This document shows, piece by piece, positions 41,137 to 50,017 of a stretch of 59,211 nt of DNA; position 1 is the first letter of the stretch, and each line of letters begins with the position of its first letter. Origin of the DNA: QFOX01 sp044237845. GTDB taxonomy: Bacteria; Pseudomonadota; Alphaproteobacteria; Rickettsiales; UBA3002. The notes beneath the pieces are model-generated. The model was not told where the DNA came from. It searched no databases and saw nothing but the letters and a program-made list of their open reading frames with translations. The stretch is from contig JBIIEL010000010.1 in assembly GCA_044237845.1 (NCBI GenBank), forward strand, positions 1-59,211, written 5' to 3'. Made by a program: the position numbers and the translations under genes.

Positions 41137-42120
41137 ATGCATACCAGTCGCGATACCACCATTGCCATCCTCATGTTTGTCGGCGTACTGCTCGGCAACG
41201 TGATTATTTTCTCCATCGTGCCGTTCCTCAGCGCGCCGGATTTGGCAGAACTGCGCATTGCCGCGGGTCAGCATCTGGGCTTCTTCGGTGGTGGCGAGGC
41301 GATCACCGCGCCCACGCCTATTCACGCGTTTCAAATCATGCTCTGTTACAGCGCCATCGCAACGATCTGCATGCTGCCCTGGGCGTTCAAGCAAGGCCTC
41401 ACGGGCCTGAAAACCACACGCCTCAAAGCCTATAGCGCGCGCGGCCTGCTCGAATATGGCGCCTTCACCCTGTCGTGTTTTTCGCTGGGTTTTCTCGGCG
41501 AGAACTTCACCCTGCCGATGCATACGGCGCTGAATTTCATCACCCCGATTTTCGCGACCATCGCCGCCATCTTCATCCTGAAGGAGCGCGGCCACACCCA
41601 TACATGGATTGCGCTCGCGGCGGGCATTGTCGGCGTGCTCATCATCACCCGTCCGGGGATGATTCCGCTGTCGCCCGGCGTGCTCTATGTGCTCGGTGCG
41701 GGGCTTGGCTTCTCGCTCTGCGGCATCGTGATACGCCTGCTCTGCAGCACCGAATCCTCGCAGCATATTGCGTTTTACATGCTGGCGATGGTGACGCTGC
41801 TCGCCCTGCCGCTGGGGCTAACGCACTGGACGAATCCGGGTCTCGATGGCTGGTTCTGGCTCACCCTCATCGGCGTGATTGCGTATCTGCAGCAGGTCTA
41901 TGTCGCGAAGGCGATTGCAAAAGTACCCTATATGGTGCTGATCCCAATCAACTTTGTCAGCCTCGTTTTCTCGACCATTCTGGGCTATTTTGTCTACACG
42001 CAAAAGCTCGATACCGCGACCGCTGCCGGGGCCATCCTCATCCTCGCGGGCACGCTCTATAACGCGCACCGCAACCGCGCCCTCGCCGCCAAAGAAGCGG
42101 TGCAGGCGAGCGTGGTTTAG
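41137..42120 (+). CDS. DMT-superfamily (EamA) transporter
   Basis: 327 residues with about ten membrane segments in two EamA halves; ILKERGHTHTWIALAAGIVG and GAILILAGTLYN are typical end-of-half motifs. The first loop (residues 30-60) is longer than usual. Substrate unknown; relatives export amino acids or metabolites. Its stop overlaps hemW by four bases (TTAG). Confidence 0.88.
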   Translation: MHTSRDTTIAILMFVGVLLGNVIIFSIVPFLSAPDLAELRIAAGQHLGFFGGGEAITAPTPIHAFQIMLCYSAIATICMLPWAFKQGLTGLKTTRLKAYSARGLLEYGAFTLSCFSLGFLGENFTLPMHTALNFITPIFATIAAIFILKERGHTHTWIALAAGIVGVLIITRPGMIPLSPGVLYVLGAGLGFSLCGIVIRLLCSTESSQHIAFYMLAMVTLLALPLGLTHWTNPGLDGWFWLTLIGVIAYLQQVYVAKAIAKVPYMVLIPINFVSLVFSTILGYFVYTQKLDTATAAGAILILAGTLYNAHRNRALAAKEAVQASVV

Positions 42121-43415
42121 GCGAGCAACTCCTCAATCACCCGGTTGAGCACCAACTGCCCTTGCGCCGTGGCGCGGATGCTGCGTGTGTCCTCTGTCAC
42201 CATCCCCTGCGCCACGAGCCGTTCCACGCGGCCATCGCGCCAGAGCGTGTCGAGGTAATCGCGTTCATCCGCGTGCAGCCGATTAAACTGCAGCCCTTCT
42301 TCAACCAGGCGCAAACTCATCAGCAGCTTCTCCTCCGCCCGTTCGGCGACCGTGAGAGTGACCTCTTCCTCCACGCCATGCCCTTGGCGCGTCACTGCCT
42401 CGAGCCACCGCTCCGGCGATTTGAGCGTGTGCGTGGCGATGCGAGTACCCATGGCTGGGTTTTTCGTGAGGAGGTTCAACGGAGCTGCCTCTCCTTGGGG
42501 AGAGGCCAAAATTTGCTCGCAAATTTTGGGTGAGGGGCGGGCGGTGGATGCAGTTATCACATCCACGCGCCCATGCGCCCCCGGCCCCACGCCGAAATAC
42601 GCATCGCCGCGCCAGTAGCTGAGGTTGTGGCGGCTCTCCTGTCCGCGCGCGGCGTAGTTCGAAATCTCGTAAGCGGGCATCCCCGCCTCGCGCATGATGG
42701 TGTTCGTCAGCTCGAACAAATCCGCCGCGAGATGCTCGTCCGGCAACGCAAACGCTTTGCCGACATGATACGCATGGTGAAACGCCGTGTTCTGCTCGAT
42801 CGTCAGCTGATAGAGCGAGAGATGCCCGCGCGCATGGGTGAGCGCATCGCGCAGTTCCGCCTCCCACACCGCCGTACTCTGGTTCGGCAGGGCATAGATG
42901 AGATCAAACGAATAGCGCGGGAAAATTTCTGCCGCCAACTCCACCGCTTTTAACGCCTCACGCGCACTGTGCTCGCGCCCAAGAAACGCCAGCGACTCCG
43001 CCCGCAGCGACTGGACGCCGAGCGAGACGCGGTTCACCCCGGCATCCGCAAAGGCGCGGAATTTCTCTGCCTCCACCGAGGTCGGATTGGCCTCCAGCGT
43101 GATTTCAGAATCTGCCGCGGCAGGCCACAGCCTTCTCACCTCTTCAATCACCGCCGCGACGGTCTCCGCCTCCATCAGCGACGGGGTGCCGCCACCAAAG
43201 AAAATACTGCTGATGCCCATCTCCGGCGCGCGTGCGTGCCAATAGCCCAGCTCGCGCAGCAGCGCCGCCCGCCACGCCGCGTGGTTAACCCCCTCGCGCA
43301 CATGGGAGTTGAAATCGCAATAGGGGCATTTCTTTTTGCAAAACGGCCAATGCACATACAAGGCTGCCAAGGCTGCGCCTTGAGGCATTCGATTTTGTGT
43401 GGTAGCGTGGGTCAT
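42117..43415 (-). CDS. hemW: Heme chaperone HemW (radical SAM)
   Basis: 432 residues from MTHATTQ; an internal ATG nine codons later (43388) is equally plausible. LYVHWPFCKKKCPYCDF carries the CxxxCxxC cluster; SIFFGGGTPSLM, LEANPTS and RVSLGVQS are family motifs. HemW binds heme and inserts it into respiratory enzymes; it was earlier annotated as HemN. Residues around 290-310 (RPSPKICEQILASPQGEAA) come from an inserted palindromic repeat. Confidence 0.92.
   Translation of the reverse strand: MTHATTQNRMPQGAALAALYVHWPFCKKKCPYCDFNSHVREGVNHAAWRAALLRELGYWHARAPEMGISSIFFGGGTPSLMEAETVAAVIEEVRRLWPAAADSEITLEANPTSVEAEKFRAFADAGVNRVSLGVQSLRAESLAFLGREHSAREALKAVELAAEIFPRYSFDLIYALPNQSTAVWEAELRDALTHARGHLSLYQLTIEQNTAFHHAYHVGKAFALPDEHLAADLFELTNTIMREAGMPAYEISNYAARGQESRHNLSYWRGDAYFGVGPGAHGRVDVITASTARPSPKICEQILASPQGEAAPLNLLTKNPAMGTRIATHTLKSPERWLEAVTRQGHGVEEEVTLTVAERAEEKLLMSLRLVEEGLQFNRLHADERDYLDTLWRDGRVERLVAQGMVTEDTRSIRATAQGQLVLNRVIEELLA
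42487..42529. repeat. Double palindrome inserted in hemW
   Basis: GCCTCTCCTTGGGGAGAGGC (42487-42506) and a second palindrome with arms CCAAAATTTG / CAAATTTTGG (42506-42529) are adjacent. They are read through in frame by hemW in a region that varies between the core and the HemW C-terminal domain. This resembles the in-frame palindromic elements described from Rickettsia. Confidence 0.75.
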
Positions 43416-43428
43416 CGGAAGGGAACCT

Positions 43429-44280
43429 ATGGGCTTTAACGGCAAAGAACAAGTCGCAATCGTCGAGCTGATGTCGGGCAAATACGCCCAGATTGTGCCA
43501 CTTGAGACCGAGTGGCGCATCCGCCTGCACGAGGGCGACATGCGCCCGCGCATCGAGCATTTTCACGACGCCGTGCGCGACTTCACCTCCGGCGAGGCCG
43601 ACATCTACGCCAAAAACTCGCGCCTCTCTGTCGAGCATCTTGCCTACGATATCGGCCAGTTGCGGCTGATTCAGGACAAGCCCGTCGGCAAAATCAACCG
43701 CGCGACAGAAAAATCCGCCGGCAGTTCTTTAGTAAAAAAAGGCGAAGCGGGCGCCACGCAAAGCAAGCTGCCGCCTGCCGGAGTACGCAGCGAGCTCGCC
43801 GCGCTCTACCGCGATTATACGGTGTTCTTCGCCGCGCTTTTTGCGCCGATGGCGGATCGCAACTACCAATCGCGCACGGATGCGATCGACAGCGCGGTGG
43901 AAGATTTAGGGCTGGTGCAGGACATTGTAAAACAGCTCGCCGCGGGGAAAATTTCTGCATCGCAGGCGATGGAAGAAGTGATGCATGTGGAGCATGACGC
44001 GATGCGCGAACGGTTGCAGGACGCGCTCGCCAAAAAGCAAATCACCGCGAGTGAGAAGCAGAAAATTTTCGAAACGCTGGGGCTGATTCAGAGCAATCTC
44101 GACAAGGAGAAAAAATCGCTCGAGACCGCGCATCTGCATTATGTCACCGGTCAGCTCGCGGTCTATGAGAACTCGAAAGAGACCATCAAGCGCCTCAACC
44201 AGATGGGCATGAACCTCGCAGGAAAATTTGTGCAGAACGCTATGCAAACGGCGCAGCACGGCAAAGGCCGTGGGATTTAG
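43429..44280 (+). CDS. Hypothetical helical protein, 283 aa
   Basis: I do not recognise this protein. It is soluble, largely helical and charged, with coiled-coil-like C-terminal half (EKQKIFETLGLIQSNLDKEK). GGAAGGGA precedes the ATG, 13 bases from the divergent hemW start. No signal peptide. Confidence 0.75.
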   Translation: MGFNGKEQVAIVELMSGKYAQIVPLETEWRIRLHEGDMRPRIEHFHDAVRDFTSGEADIYAKNSRLSVEHLAYDIGQLRLIQDKPVGKINRATEKSAGSSLVKKGEAGATQSKLPPAGVRSELAALYRDYTVFFAALFAPMADRNYQSRTDAIDSAVEDLGLVQDIVKQLAAGKISASQAMEEVMHVEHDAMRERLQDALAKKQITASEKQKIFETLGLIQSNLDKEKKSLETAHLHYVTGQLAVYENSKETIKRLNQMGMNLAGKFVQNAMQTAQHGKGRGI

Positions 44281-44305
44281 TGCGCCGCTTGAGCGACACC
44301 AGAAA

Positions 44306-45196
44306 CTAGTTCCCCACCTTACCTGCACCTACCATGGATTCCAGAATCTGCTGCGACACGTCTTTCACCGTACCGGGCGAGTGCGAGAGGAACAGCGTGT
44401 TGGTTTTGTTGAGCTCACCAATCGCGCGCAGCGTATCGAAATACTGCGTCACGAGCACCAGCTGCATCACCTCGCTGGCCGAGGTGCCGCTGACCACTTT
44501 CTGAAATTCACCGATGGAATTCTGCAAGCCCTCGATAATCGCGCGGCGCTGGTTCGCGGTGCCCTGCCCTTGCAGCGCTTTGCTCTCCGCCTCGGCCTCC
44601 GCCTTTTTCACGACGATGATTTTCTCCGCTTCTCCGCGCGCGGTGGCAGCCACCTGATCGCGCTGCGCAGCGTTGATGTCGTTCATCGCGGCCTTCACTT
44701 TTGAATCGGGAATAATATCGGTGACGAGCACGTTGACGATCTCATAACCAAACGCGGCCATATCGACATCAAGCTCCTTCTTCACCGCTGCCGCGATGCC
44801 CGACTGCGTGGCAAAGACTTCATCGAGCGTCATGCTCGGCACATGGCCGAGGATCACCTGCTCCACATACGACTTGATCTGCGCAACGGGGTTGGCGAGT
44901 TTGTAAAACGCATCGAACACTTTGTCGGCATGCACGCGGTTTTGCACCGAGATCGGAATGGTGACGAATACGTTGTCCTTGGTTTTCGTTTCCATCGTCA
45001 GCGTGATCTGGTTGAGGCGCAAACTCACGCGCCCGGCGATCATATCGACGATCGGAATTTTGACATTCAGCCCCGGCTGCGCGATGCGGATGAACCTGCC
45101 AAAACGCTGTACCACTGCGACTTCAGACGTGCTCACAATGAAGAACGTGAACGGCGCGAGCATCAAGAAAAGAGCGATGAGTGTGATGGTAACCAT
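44306..45196 (-). CDS. SPFH/stomatin-family membrane protein
   Basis: 296 residues from MVTITLI, with GGAGAA upstream. An N-terminal membrane segment precedes an SPFH domain (VVQRFGRFIRIAQPGLNVKIP, split here; RVHADKVFDAFYKL) and a helical Ala/Glu-rich region (ARGEAEKIIVVKKAEAEAES). It resembles slipin/HIR-type prohibitin-like scaffolds that organise membrane microdomains; no NfeD partner is visible nearby. Confidence 0.88.
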   Translation of the reverse strand: MVTITLIALFLMLAPFTFFIVSTSEVAVVQRFGRFIRIAQPGLNVKIPIVDMIAGRVSLRLNQITLTMETKTKDNVFVTIPISVQNRVHADKVFDAFYKLANPVAQIKSYVEQVILGHVPSMTLDEVFATQSGIAAAVKKELDVDMAAFGYEIVNVLVTDIIPDSKVKAAMNDINAAQRDQVAATARGEAEKIIVVKKAEAEAESKALQGQGTANQRRAIIEGLQNSIGEFQKVVSGTSASEVMQLVLVTQYFDTLRAIGELNKTNTLFLSHSPGTVKDVSQQILESMVGAGKVGN

Positions 45197-45245
45197 GGTG
45201 TTTCTCCGAGTGATGACGTGACGAATAGTCGATCGACCTATAGCC

Positions 45246-45803
45246 CTAAACCACCTGATACACAATAATCTTTGTCTTGCCGTATTTGCGCTCGTCGATG
45301 ACTTCGGCGCCGTCCAGTGTGGCGGCGGGGGTGTAATGCGCCTGCTCGCACACGAGCAGCGTGCCGGCGGTGAGCCAGCCCCCGGCGTTTAAACTCGCGA
45401 AGGCCTGCGGCAGAATCGCCTGGTCATACGGTGGGTCGAACAGCACGAGCGTTGCCGCCTCACGCGCGGTGGGCAGGCGCGTCGCATCCGCCTGCACAAA
45501 AAATGCGGCGTTGTTCGCGCCGCAATGGGTCACGTTATCCCGCGCCAGTTCCAGCGCGCGTTTATCCTGATCGACAAACGTCGCGATGCGCGCCCCGCGC
45601 GACAGCGCCTCGAGCCCCATCGCCCCCGTGCCGCAGCAGAGATCCACCACATGCTGGCCGATAATCGCTTCGCCCGCATACGCCCCGTGCATCAGCAGAT
45701 TGAACACGGATTCGCGCGTGCGATCCGAGGTCGGGCGAATCGCGTCGCTCGTCGGTGTCGCCAGTTTGCGGCCTTTATACTGTCCGGCAATAATACGCAT
45801 CAT
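45246..45803 (-). CDS. rsmD: 16S rRNA m2G966 methyltransferase RsmD
   Basis: 185 residues: RIIAGQYKGRKL, RPTSDRTRESVFNLL, VVDLCCGTGAMGLEALSRGA and the catalytic LFDPPY. It methylates G966 of 16S rRNA. Four-base overlap with the upstream pseudouridine synthase gene indicates an rRNA-modification operon. Confidence 0.95.
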   Translation of the reverse strand: MMRIIAGQYKGRKLATPTSDAIRPTSDRTRESVFNLLMHGAYAGEAIIGQHVVDLCCGTGAMGLEALSRGARIATFVDQDKRALELARDNVTHCGANNAAFFVQADATRLPTAREAATLVLFDPPYDQAILPQAFASLNAGGWLTAGTLLVCEQAHYTPAATLDGAEVIDERKYGKTKIIVYQVV

Positions 45804-46537
45804 GCTACTCCCAGCTGGTTCATCAACCCCGCCACCATCGCGGCGGGTACTTCGGCGAGTTCGCCAACGGGCAAGTCCTGCAGTTCAAACTCGCCGTAGC
45901 CGATGCGGATGAGGCGGCTGACGGGCAGGTCAAAATGCTCAAAGATGCGGCGGATTTCGCGGTTTTTGCCTTCGCGCAGCGTCAGTGTTAGCCAGCAATT
46001 GCGCCCGCCGGATTGTGCCTTGTCCATTTCCACGTCGATTGGCTGATAGACCACGCCATCCACCTTCACGCCGCGCTCGAGCTGCTGCAAATGCGTCTCC
46101 ATCGGCGTGCCGCGCACCCGCACGCGATAGATGCGCGACACCGCATTCTTCGGCAGCTCGAGCGCCCGCGCCAGTGCGCCGCTCGTCGTCAGCAGCAGCA
46201 GGCCTTCACTATCCAAATCCAGCCGCCCGACAGAAATCACCCGCGGCAAATCGCGCGGCAAATGTTCAAACACCGTCGCCCGCCCGCGCTCGTCCTTATG
46301 CGTCGTCACCAGCCCGGCGGGCTTATGATACACCCACAAACGCACACTGCGTGTGAGGCTAGACTTTATCTTCTTACCATCCACTTTAATTTCATCACCA
46401 TCACTCACCAGCACCGCAGGCGTGGTGAGCGTTTCGCCGTTCACCTCCACGCGCCCCTGCTCGACGAGTTTCTCGGCATCCCGCCGCGAACACACCCCCG
46501 CCGCCGATAAAAACTTCGCAATGCGTTCTGGTTCCAT
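45800..46537 (-). CDS. RsuA/RluB-family pseudouridine synthase
   Basis: 245 residues from MEPERIAK. An S4 RNA-binding domain (RIAKFLSAAGVCSRRDAEKL) precedes the catalytic domain with GRLDLDSEGLLLLT (catalytic Asp) and GKNREIRRIFEHF. The family modifies 23S or 16S rRNA; the length and context suit RluB but the exact site cannot be read. Confidence 0.92.
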   Translation of the reverse strand: MEPERIAKFLSAAGVCSRRDAEKLVEQGRVEVNGETLTTPAVLVSDGDEIKVDGKKIKSSLTRSVRLWVYHKPAGLVTTHKDERGRATVFEHLPRDLPRVISVGRLDLDSEGLLLLTTSGALARALELPKNAVSRIYRVRVRGTPMETHLQQLERGVKVDGVVYQPIDVEMDKAQSGGRNCWLTLTLREGKNREIRRIFEHFDLPVSRLIRIGYGEFELQDLPVGELAEVPAAMVAGLMNQLGVA

Positions 46538-46586
46538 ACCATGGGATTGCCACGTCAATGCATTCCCCGCAACGAGAATAGAGAAA

Positions 46587-46707
46587 GCCCGTTCAATTTT
46601 AGGCGAGTGCTAGGAGTTCAAGGCGAGGCGGCGCGCGGTGTACAAGCGAGTACATAAGCGCCGCCGAGTCCGCCGAACGACGCCGCAATCGACAAAATTC
46701 AACGGGC
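46587..46707. repeat. Structured dispersed repeat, covarying-stem family (copy B)
   Basis: Outer arms GCCCGTTCAATTTT (46587-46600) and AAAATTCAACGGGC (46694-46707) pair at 13 of 14. Inner GGCGGCG/CGCCGCC and GTGTAC/GTACAT pairings follow. The unpaired GTGCTAGGAGTT and AAGCGAGTAC match copy A at 22141-22258 while the stems differ. The right arm includes the stop codon of the C26 gene, so it may serve as its terminator. Confidence 0.8.
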
Positions 46708-47430
46708 GTACGCCTTCGCCGCCGCAACAAACGCGGTGAGAATCGCATTATCCGCCTTGGTGACTTCAAACTCCGGGTGCCACTGCACGCCGATACAAAA
46801 CGGATGCGCGGGGTATTCAATCCCCTCGATCACGCCATCTGGCGCGCGGGCGTTGATGACCACGCCCTCCGCCACTTTCGCCACCGCCTGATGGTGCGCG
46901 CTGTTCACCTGCGCCGAGGCTTTGCCAATAATTTCATAGAGCTTGGTGTTCGCCAGAATCGCCACCTCATGCCCCACTTCGTGGCGCGGGTTCGGCTGCT
47001 CGTGCGCCAGCGGATTCTTGATACTATCGGGGATATGCTGGATCAACGTGCCGCCAAGGATGACGTTGAGCAATTGCTGCCCGCCGCAAATGCCGAGGAT
47101 GGGCATACCGCGCGCAAGCGCGCCCTTGGTGATCGCCCATTCGAACTGGCTGCGGCGCGGTTTGGTGGTCACCTTGGCATGCACGGTGCTGTCGCCATAC
47201 ATCTCGGGCGGCACATCAAAATTGCCGCCTGTGATAATCAGGCCACGCATGAGGTCGAGGTAATGCTCCACATAGGCCACTTCGTGCGGCAATCCTAGCG
47301 GTGCGCCGCCATGGCGGGCGATACTGCCGCAGTAATTATCGCGCAGCGCATACCACGGATATTTCGAATATCCGCCTGCTTCCTCGTAATCGAGGGTGAA
47401 ACCGATGATGGGTACTTGTGTCTGGCTCAT
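46699..47430 (-). CDS. Class I glutamine amidotransferase-like hydrolase (peptidase C26, PuuD-like)
   Basis: 243 residues: nucleophile in GICGGQQLLNV, GLIITGGNFDV and the His-Glu pair VQWHPEFE. Relatives hydrolyse gamma-glutamyl-GABA in putrescine breakdown or similar gamma-glutamyl compounds. No other Puu gene is here. TATTAT lies seven bases before the ATG. Confidence 0.88.
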   Translation of the reverse strand: MSQTQVPIIGFTLDYEEAGGYSKYPWYALRDNYCGSIARHGGAPLGLPHEVAYVEHYLDLMRGLIITGGNFDVPPEMYGDSTVHAKVTTKPRRSQFEWAITKGALARGMPILGICGGQQLLNVILGGTLIQHIPDSIKNPLAHEQPNPRHEVGHEVAILANTKLYEIIGKASAQVNSAHHQAVAKVAEGVVINARAPDGVIEGIEYPAHPFCIGVQWHPEFEVTKADNAILTAFVAAAKAYAR

Positions 47431-47489
47431 GGCGCGTATAATATCGGAGCGGATACAAAATACAACGGGTCACTCAAACGGGTTACTAC

Positions 47490-48353
47490 ATGTCGCTTTC
47501 ATCGCTGCTTGGGGTCATCTTCGGTCTGGCACTGATTTTCTTCGCCGTCGGCACGGCCACGGGCAACCCACTCATTTATCTCGACCTCCACGCGCTGCTC
47601 ATCGTGGGCGGCGGCTCGATCGCCGCAGCGTTCATGGGCTATCACAGCCGCGACGTGTTCACCGCCTTCAAAGCCATTTGGTGGATGGTGAAAAAACCCA
47701 CTTCGACACGCGAAGGACTGAATACGGAGATCATGCGCCTCATCAAATGGTCGTATTTGGTGCAGCAGCGCGGCGTCATTGCACTTGAGAATGAGATCAA
47801 AACTGTGCCGACGAGCGACCCGATCATTCGCTATTGCATGGAGCTGGTGGTGAGCAATCACCCGCCTGCCGAACTGAAAGCGATGATGATTACCGCAGTA
47901 GAGTCGAGCTTCGAGCATAAAACCGCTGCTGTGCAGGTGCTGCGCAATATGGGCGCCAGCGCACCGAGCTTCGGGATGATCGGAACGCTGGTCGGCCTGA
48001 TCGCAATTCTCAACCAACTTGGCGGCGGGGCGAAAGACCTTCCCGCAGTCGTTGGTTCTGGCATGTCGCTCGCGCTGGTTGCCACGCTCTATGGTGTATT
48101 CGCCGCGCGGATGCTGTTTATTCCGGCAGCGAACAAGCTGATGCAGAAAGAAGAGACCGAGCGTTTCCGCAACCTCATGGTGGTGGAAGGCCTCGCGCTA
48201 CTGGCGGATAAAAAATCACCCCGCTTCATGCAGGATCGCCTCAACTCCTTCCTTGAGCCGAAAGACCATTTCGACATTGATCGCCAGCTGCGTGGCAATG
48301 CGTCGTTGCCGACGGTGCCGCCGACCTCGCCTCCACCTGCACAGGCTGGCTGA
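47490..48353 (+). CDS. motA: Flagellar motor stator protein MotA/PomA
   Basis: 287 residues with four membrane segments (about 7-24, 30-48, 150-170, 183-202). GASAPSFGMIGTLVGLI and ALVATLYGVFAARMLF are characteristic. It forms the ion-conducting stator with MotB. The C-terminal 20 residues are Pro-rich. TGATG overlap with motB. Confidence 0.93.
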   Translation: MSLSSLLGVIFGLALIFFAVGTATGNPLIYLDLHALLIVGGGSIAAAFMGYHSRDVFTAFKAIWWMVKKPTSTREGLNTEIMRLIKWSYLVQQRGVIALENEIKTVPTSDPIIRYCMELVVSNHPPAELKAMMITAVESSFEHKTAAVQVLRNMGASAPSFGMIGTLVGLIAILNQLGGGAKDLPAVVGSGMSLALVATLYGVFAARMLFIPAANKLMQKEETERFRNLMVVEGLALLADKKSPRFMQDRLNSFLEPKDHFDIDRQLRGNASLPTVPPTSPPPAQAG

Positions 48354-49039
48354 TGGACACCACGCCACTCAATCGTCGCCCGAAGCACGAGCCGGAAGAC
48401 GAGGGCTGGCTCATTACTTTCGCCGATATGTGCGTGCTCATGATGTGCTTCTTCCTCATCATGTATGCGCTTACCTCCACCACGTCGCAAACCATGGCGA
48501 ATATCGCAAAATCGTTACGTGACTCAGGGTTTTATGATGCGGAAACCCCACAGATTGACCCGCTTGAGGAAGCTAAAAAACAAATCACAAAAGGCATTGG
48601 CATCAAGGGGTATGATCAATTCATGGCGCCGCAAGAGACGCCCGGCGGAATGGAAATCGAAATTGCCAGTAGCGCTTTCTTCGAGAAGGACTCGGCTAAA
48701 TTCGTGTCTACTGCATTGCCAATGCTTACCGTCGTCAGCGATCAGATCGCCCCACTCGCGAAGGAAGACGTATTAATCGAAGTCGAGGGTCATACAGACA
48801 ATACGGCCGTCGCTTCTGCTCAATTCCCTTCGAACTGGGAGCTGTCCTCCGCACGAGCAGCGAATGTTGCCCGCTATTTCATCGCACAAAAATTCCCAGC
48901 GAATAAAATTCGTGTCATCGGCCTTGCGGATACCAAACCCAAAGCAGCCAATTACGATGCCGCGGGCAATCCGCTCCCCGGAAACCAAAATTTGAATCGA
49001 CGCGTAGTCATTCGTATCCTTCGTGGCGCGGATAATTAA
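48353..49039 (+). CDS. motB: Flagellar motor stator protein MotB
   Basis: 228 residues. A single membrane helix contains the ion-binding Asp25 (WLITFADMCVLMMCFFLIM). An OmpA-like peptidoglycan-binding domain covers residues 100-225 (EVEGHTDNTAV, NWELSSARAANVARYF, NLNRRVVI). It anchors the stator to the cell wall. Confidence 0.93.
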   Translation: MDTTPLNRRPKHEPEDEGWLITFADMCVLMMCFFLIMYALTSTTSQTMANIAKSLRDSGFYDAETPQIDPLEEAKKQITKGIGIKGYDQFMAPQETPGGMEIEIASSAFFEKDSAKFVSTALPMLTVVSDQIAPLAKEDVLIEVEGHTDNTAVASAQFPSNWELSSARAANVARYFIAQKFPANKIRVIGLADTKPKAANYDAAGNPLPGNQNLNRRVVIRILRGADN

Positions 49040-49296
49040 GCAAACCTGTCTGCCACACAGCCGTGTGGCAAAACAGCAACAGCTAAAAAATATCGTTTTC
49101 GCTACGTTCCGCCCCCAAACACCAGAACGGCACATATTTCAAGGCAGAATCTGGCCTTTTTCTGTTAAGCCACTGTCGGTTACTCATAGAAAAAACGGCG
49201 TGGGCTTTAACGATAAATTTATTCTTTGCTGCTAGATTTTGTTATAGAAAGGCTCTAGGTGAGTCGCTTCGAGACCGCTTTTGTAGGGAAACTGTT
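49040..49296. other. Intergenic region between motB and mlaA
   Basis: No gene is convincing here. A perfect hairpin TGCCACAC / GTGTGGCA at 49051-49070 lies just after motB and may end its transcript. A probable -10 box TATAGA (49243-49248) serves mlaA; I see no clear -35. Confidence 0.6.
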
Positions 49297-50004
49297 ATGT
49301 CGCGTATGGTTGTAAAGAAAATCCTCCCCACCCTTGCCGCTGCCTTGGCCATGGCCGGCGTTGCTGCCCCCGCCCACGCGGGCGATGGCGACCCGCTGGA
49401 GCCCTTCAACCGCGCCGTATTCGGCTTCAACCGCGTCGCTGACACCTATGTCATACGCCCCGTCGCGCTGGGCTACCGCTATATCACGCCGCAAGTCGTG
49501 CGCACCCATATCGGCAACGTGTCGGACAACCTCTACGAGCCCGTCAACATGGTGAACTCCTTCCTGCAGGGCGACGTCACCCAGGGTATGACCACCTTCT
49601 GGCGCTTTATCATTAACACCACCGTTGGCCTCGGCGGCATCAACGATGTGGCAAGCGAAGCAGGCCTTGCCCGCCGCAGCGAAGATTTCGGCCAGACGCT
49701 GGGCGCGTGGGGCATCGGCTCCGGTCCTTACATCGTACTGCCGATCCTCGGGCCATCGAACCTGCGTGACACCACCGGTCGCGTGGCAGATTATTTCACC
49801 AACCCGGCGCATTACTACCTCGATTCGGACGAAGAAATGATGCTCGGTATGTCACAGGCTCTTGTCACGCGTGAGCGCTGGTCGGATGCGATCGACGATG
49901 CGTATAACGGTTCGCTCGACCCCTACACCAGCTTCCGCAGCATGTATGAACAGCGCCGCGCACGGTTAATCCGCAACGGTGGCAGCGACAATTCTTTCGA
50001 ATAA
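49297..50004 (+). CDS. mlaA: MlaA (VacJ) phospholipid-transport protein
   Basis: 235 residues. Signal peptide ends APAHA-G without a lipobox Cys, so unlike E. coli MlaA it is probably not a lipoprotein. DPLEPFNRAVFGFNRVAD, NVSDNLYEPVNMVN, FGQTLGAWGIGSGPYIVLP and ILGPSNLRDT are family hallmarks. It removes phospholipids from the outer leaflet of the outer membrane and passes them to MlaC, encoded next. Confidence 0.95.
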   Translation: MSRMVVKKILPTLAAALAMAGVAAPAHAGDGDPLEPFNRAVFGFNRVADTYVIRPVALGYRYITPQVVRTHIGNVSDNLYEPVNMVNSFLQGDVTQGMTTFWRFIINTTVGLGGINDVASEAGLARRSEDFGQTLGAWGIGSGPYIVLPILGPSNLRDTTGRVADYFTNPAHYYLDSDEEMMLGMSQALVTRERWSDAIDDAYNGSLDPYTSFRSMYEQRRARLIRNGGSDNSFE

Positions 50005-50017
50005 GTTGGAGAAATAC

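Noticed and set aside
49023..49235. Plus-strand ORF after motB
   Set aside because: It begins inside motB, runs through a hairpin and has no coding-like composition or ribosome-binding site.
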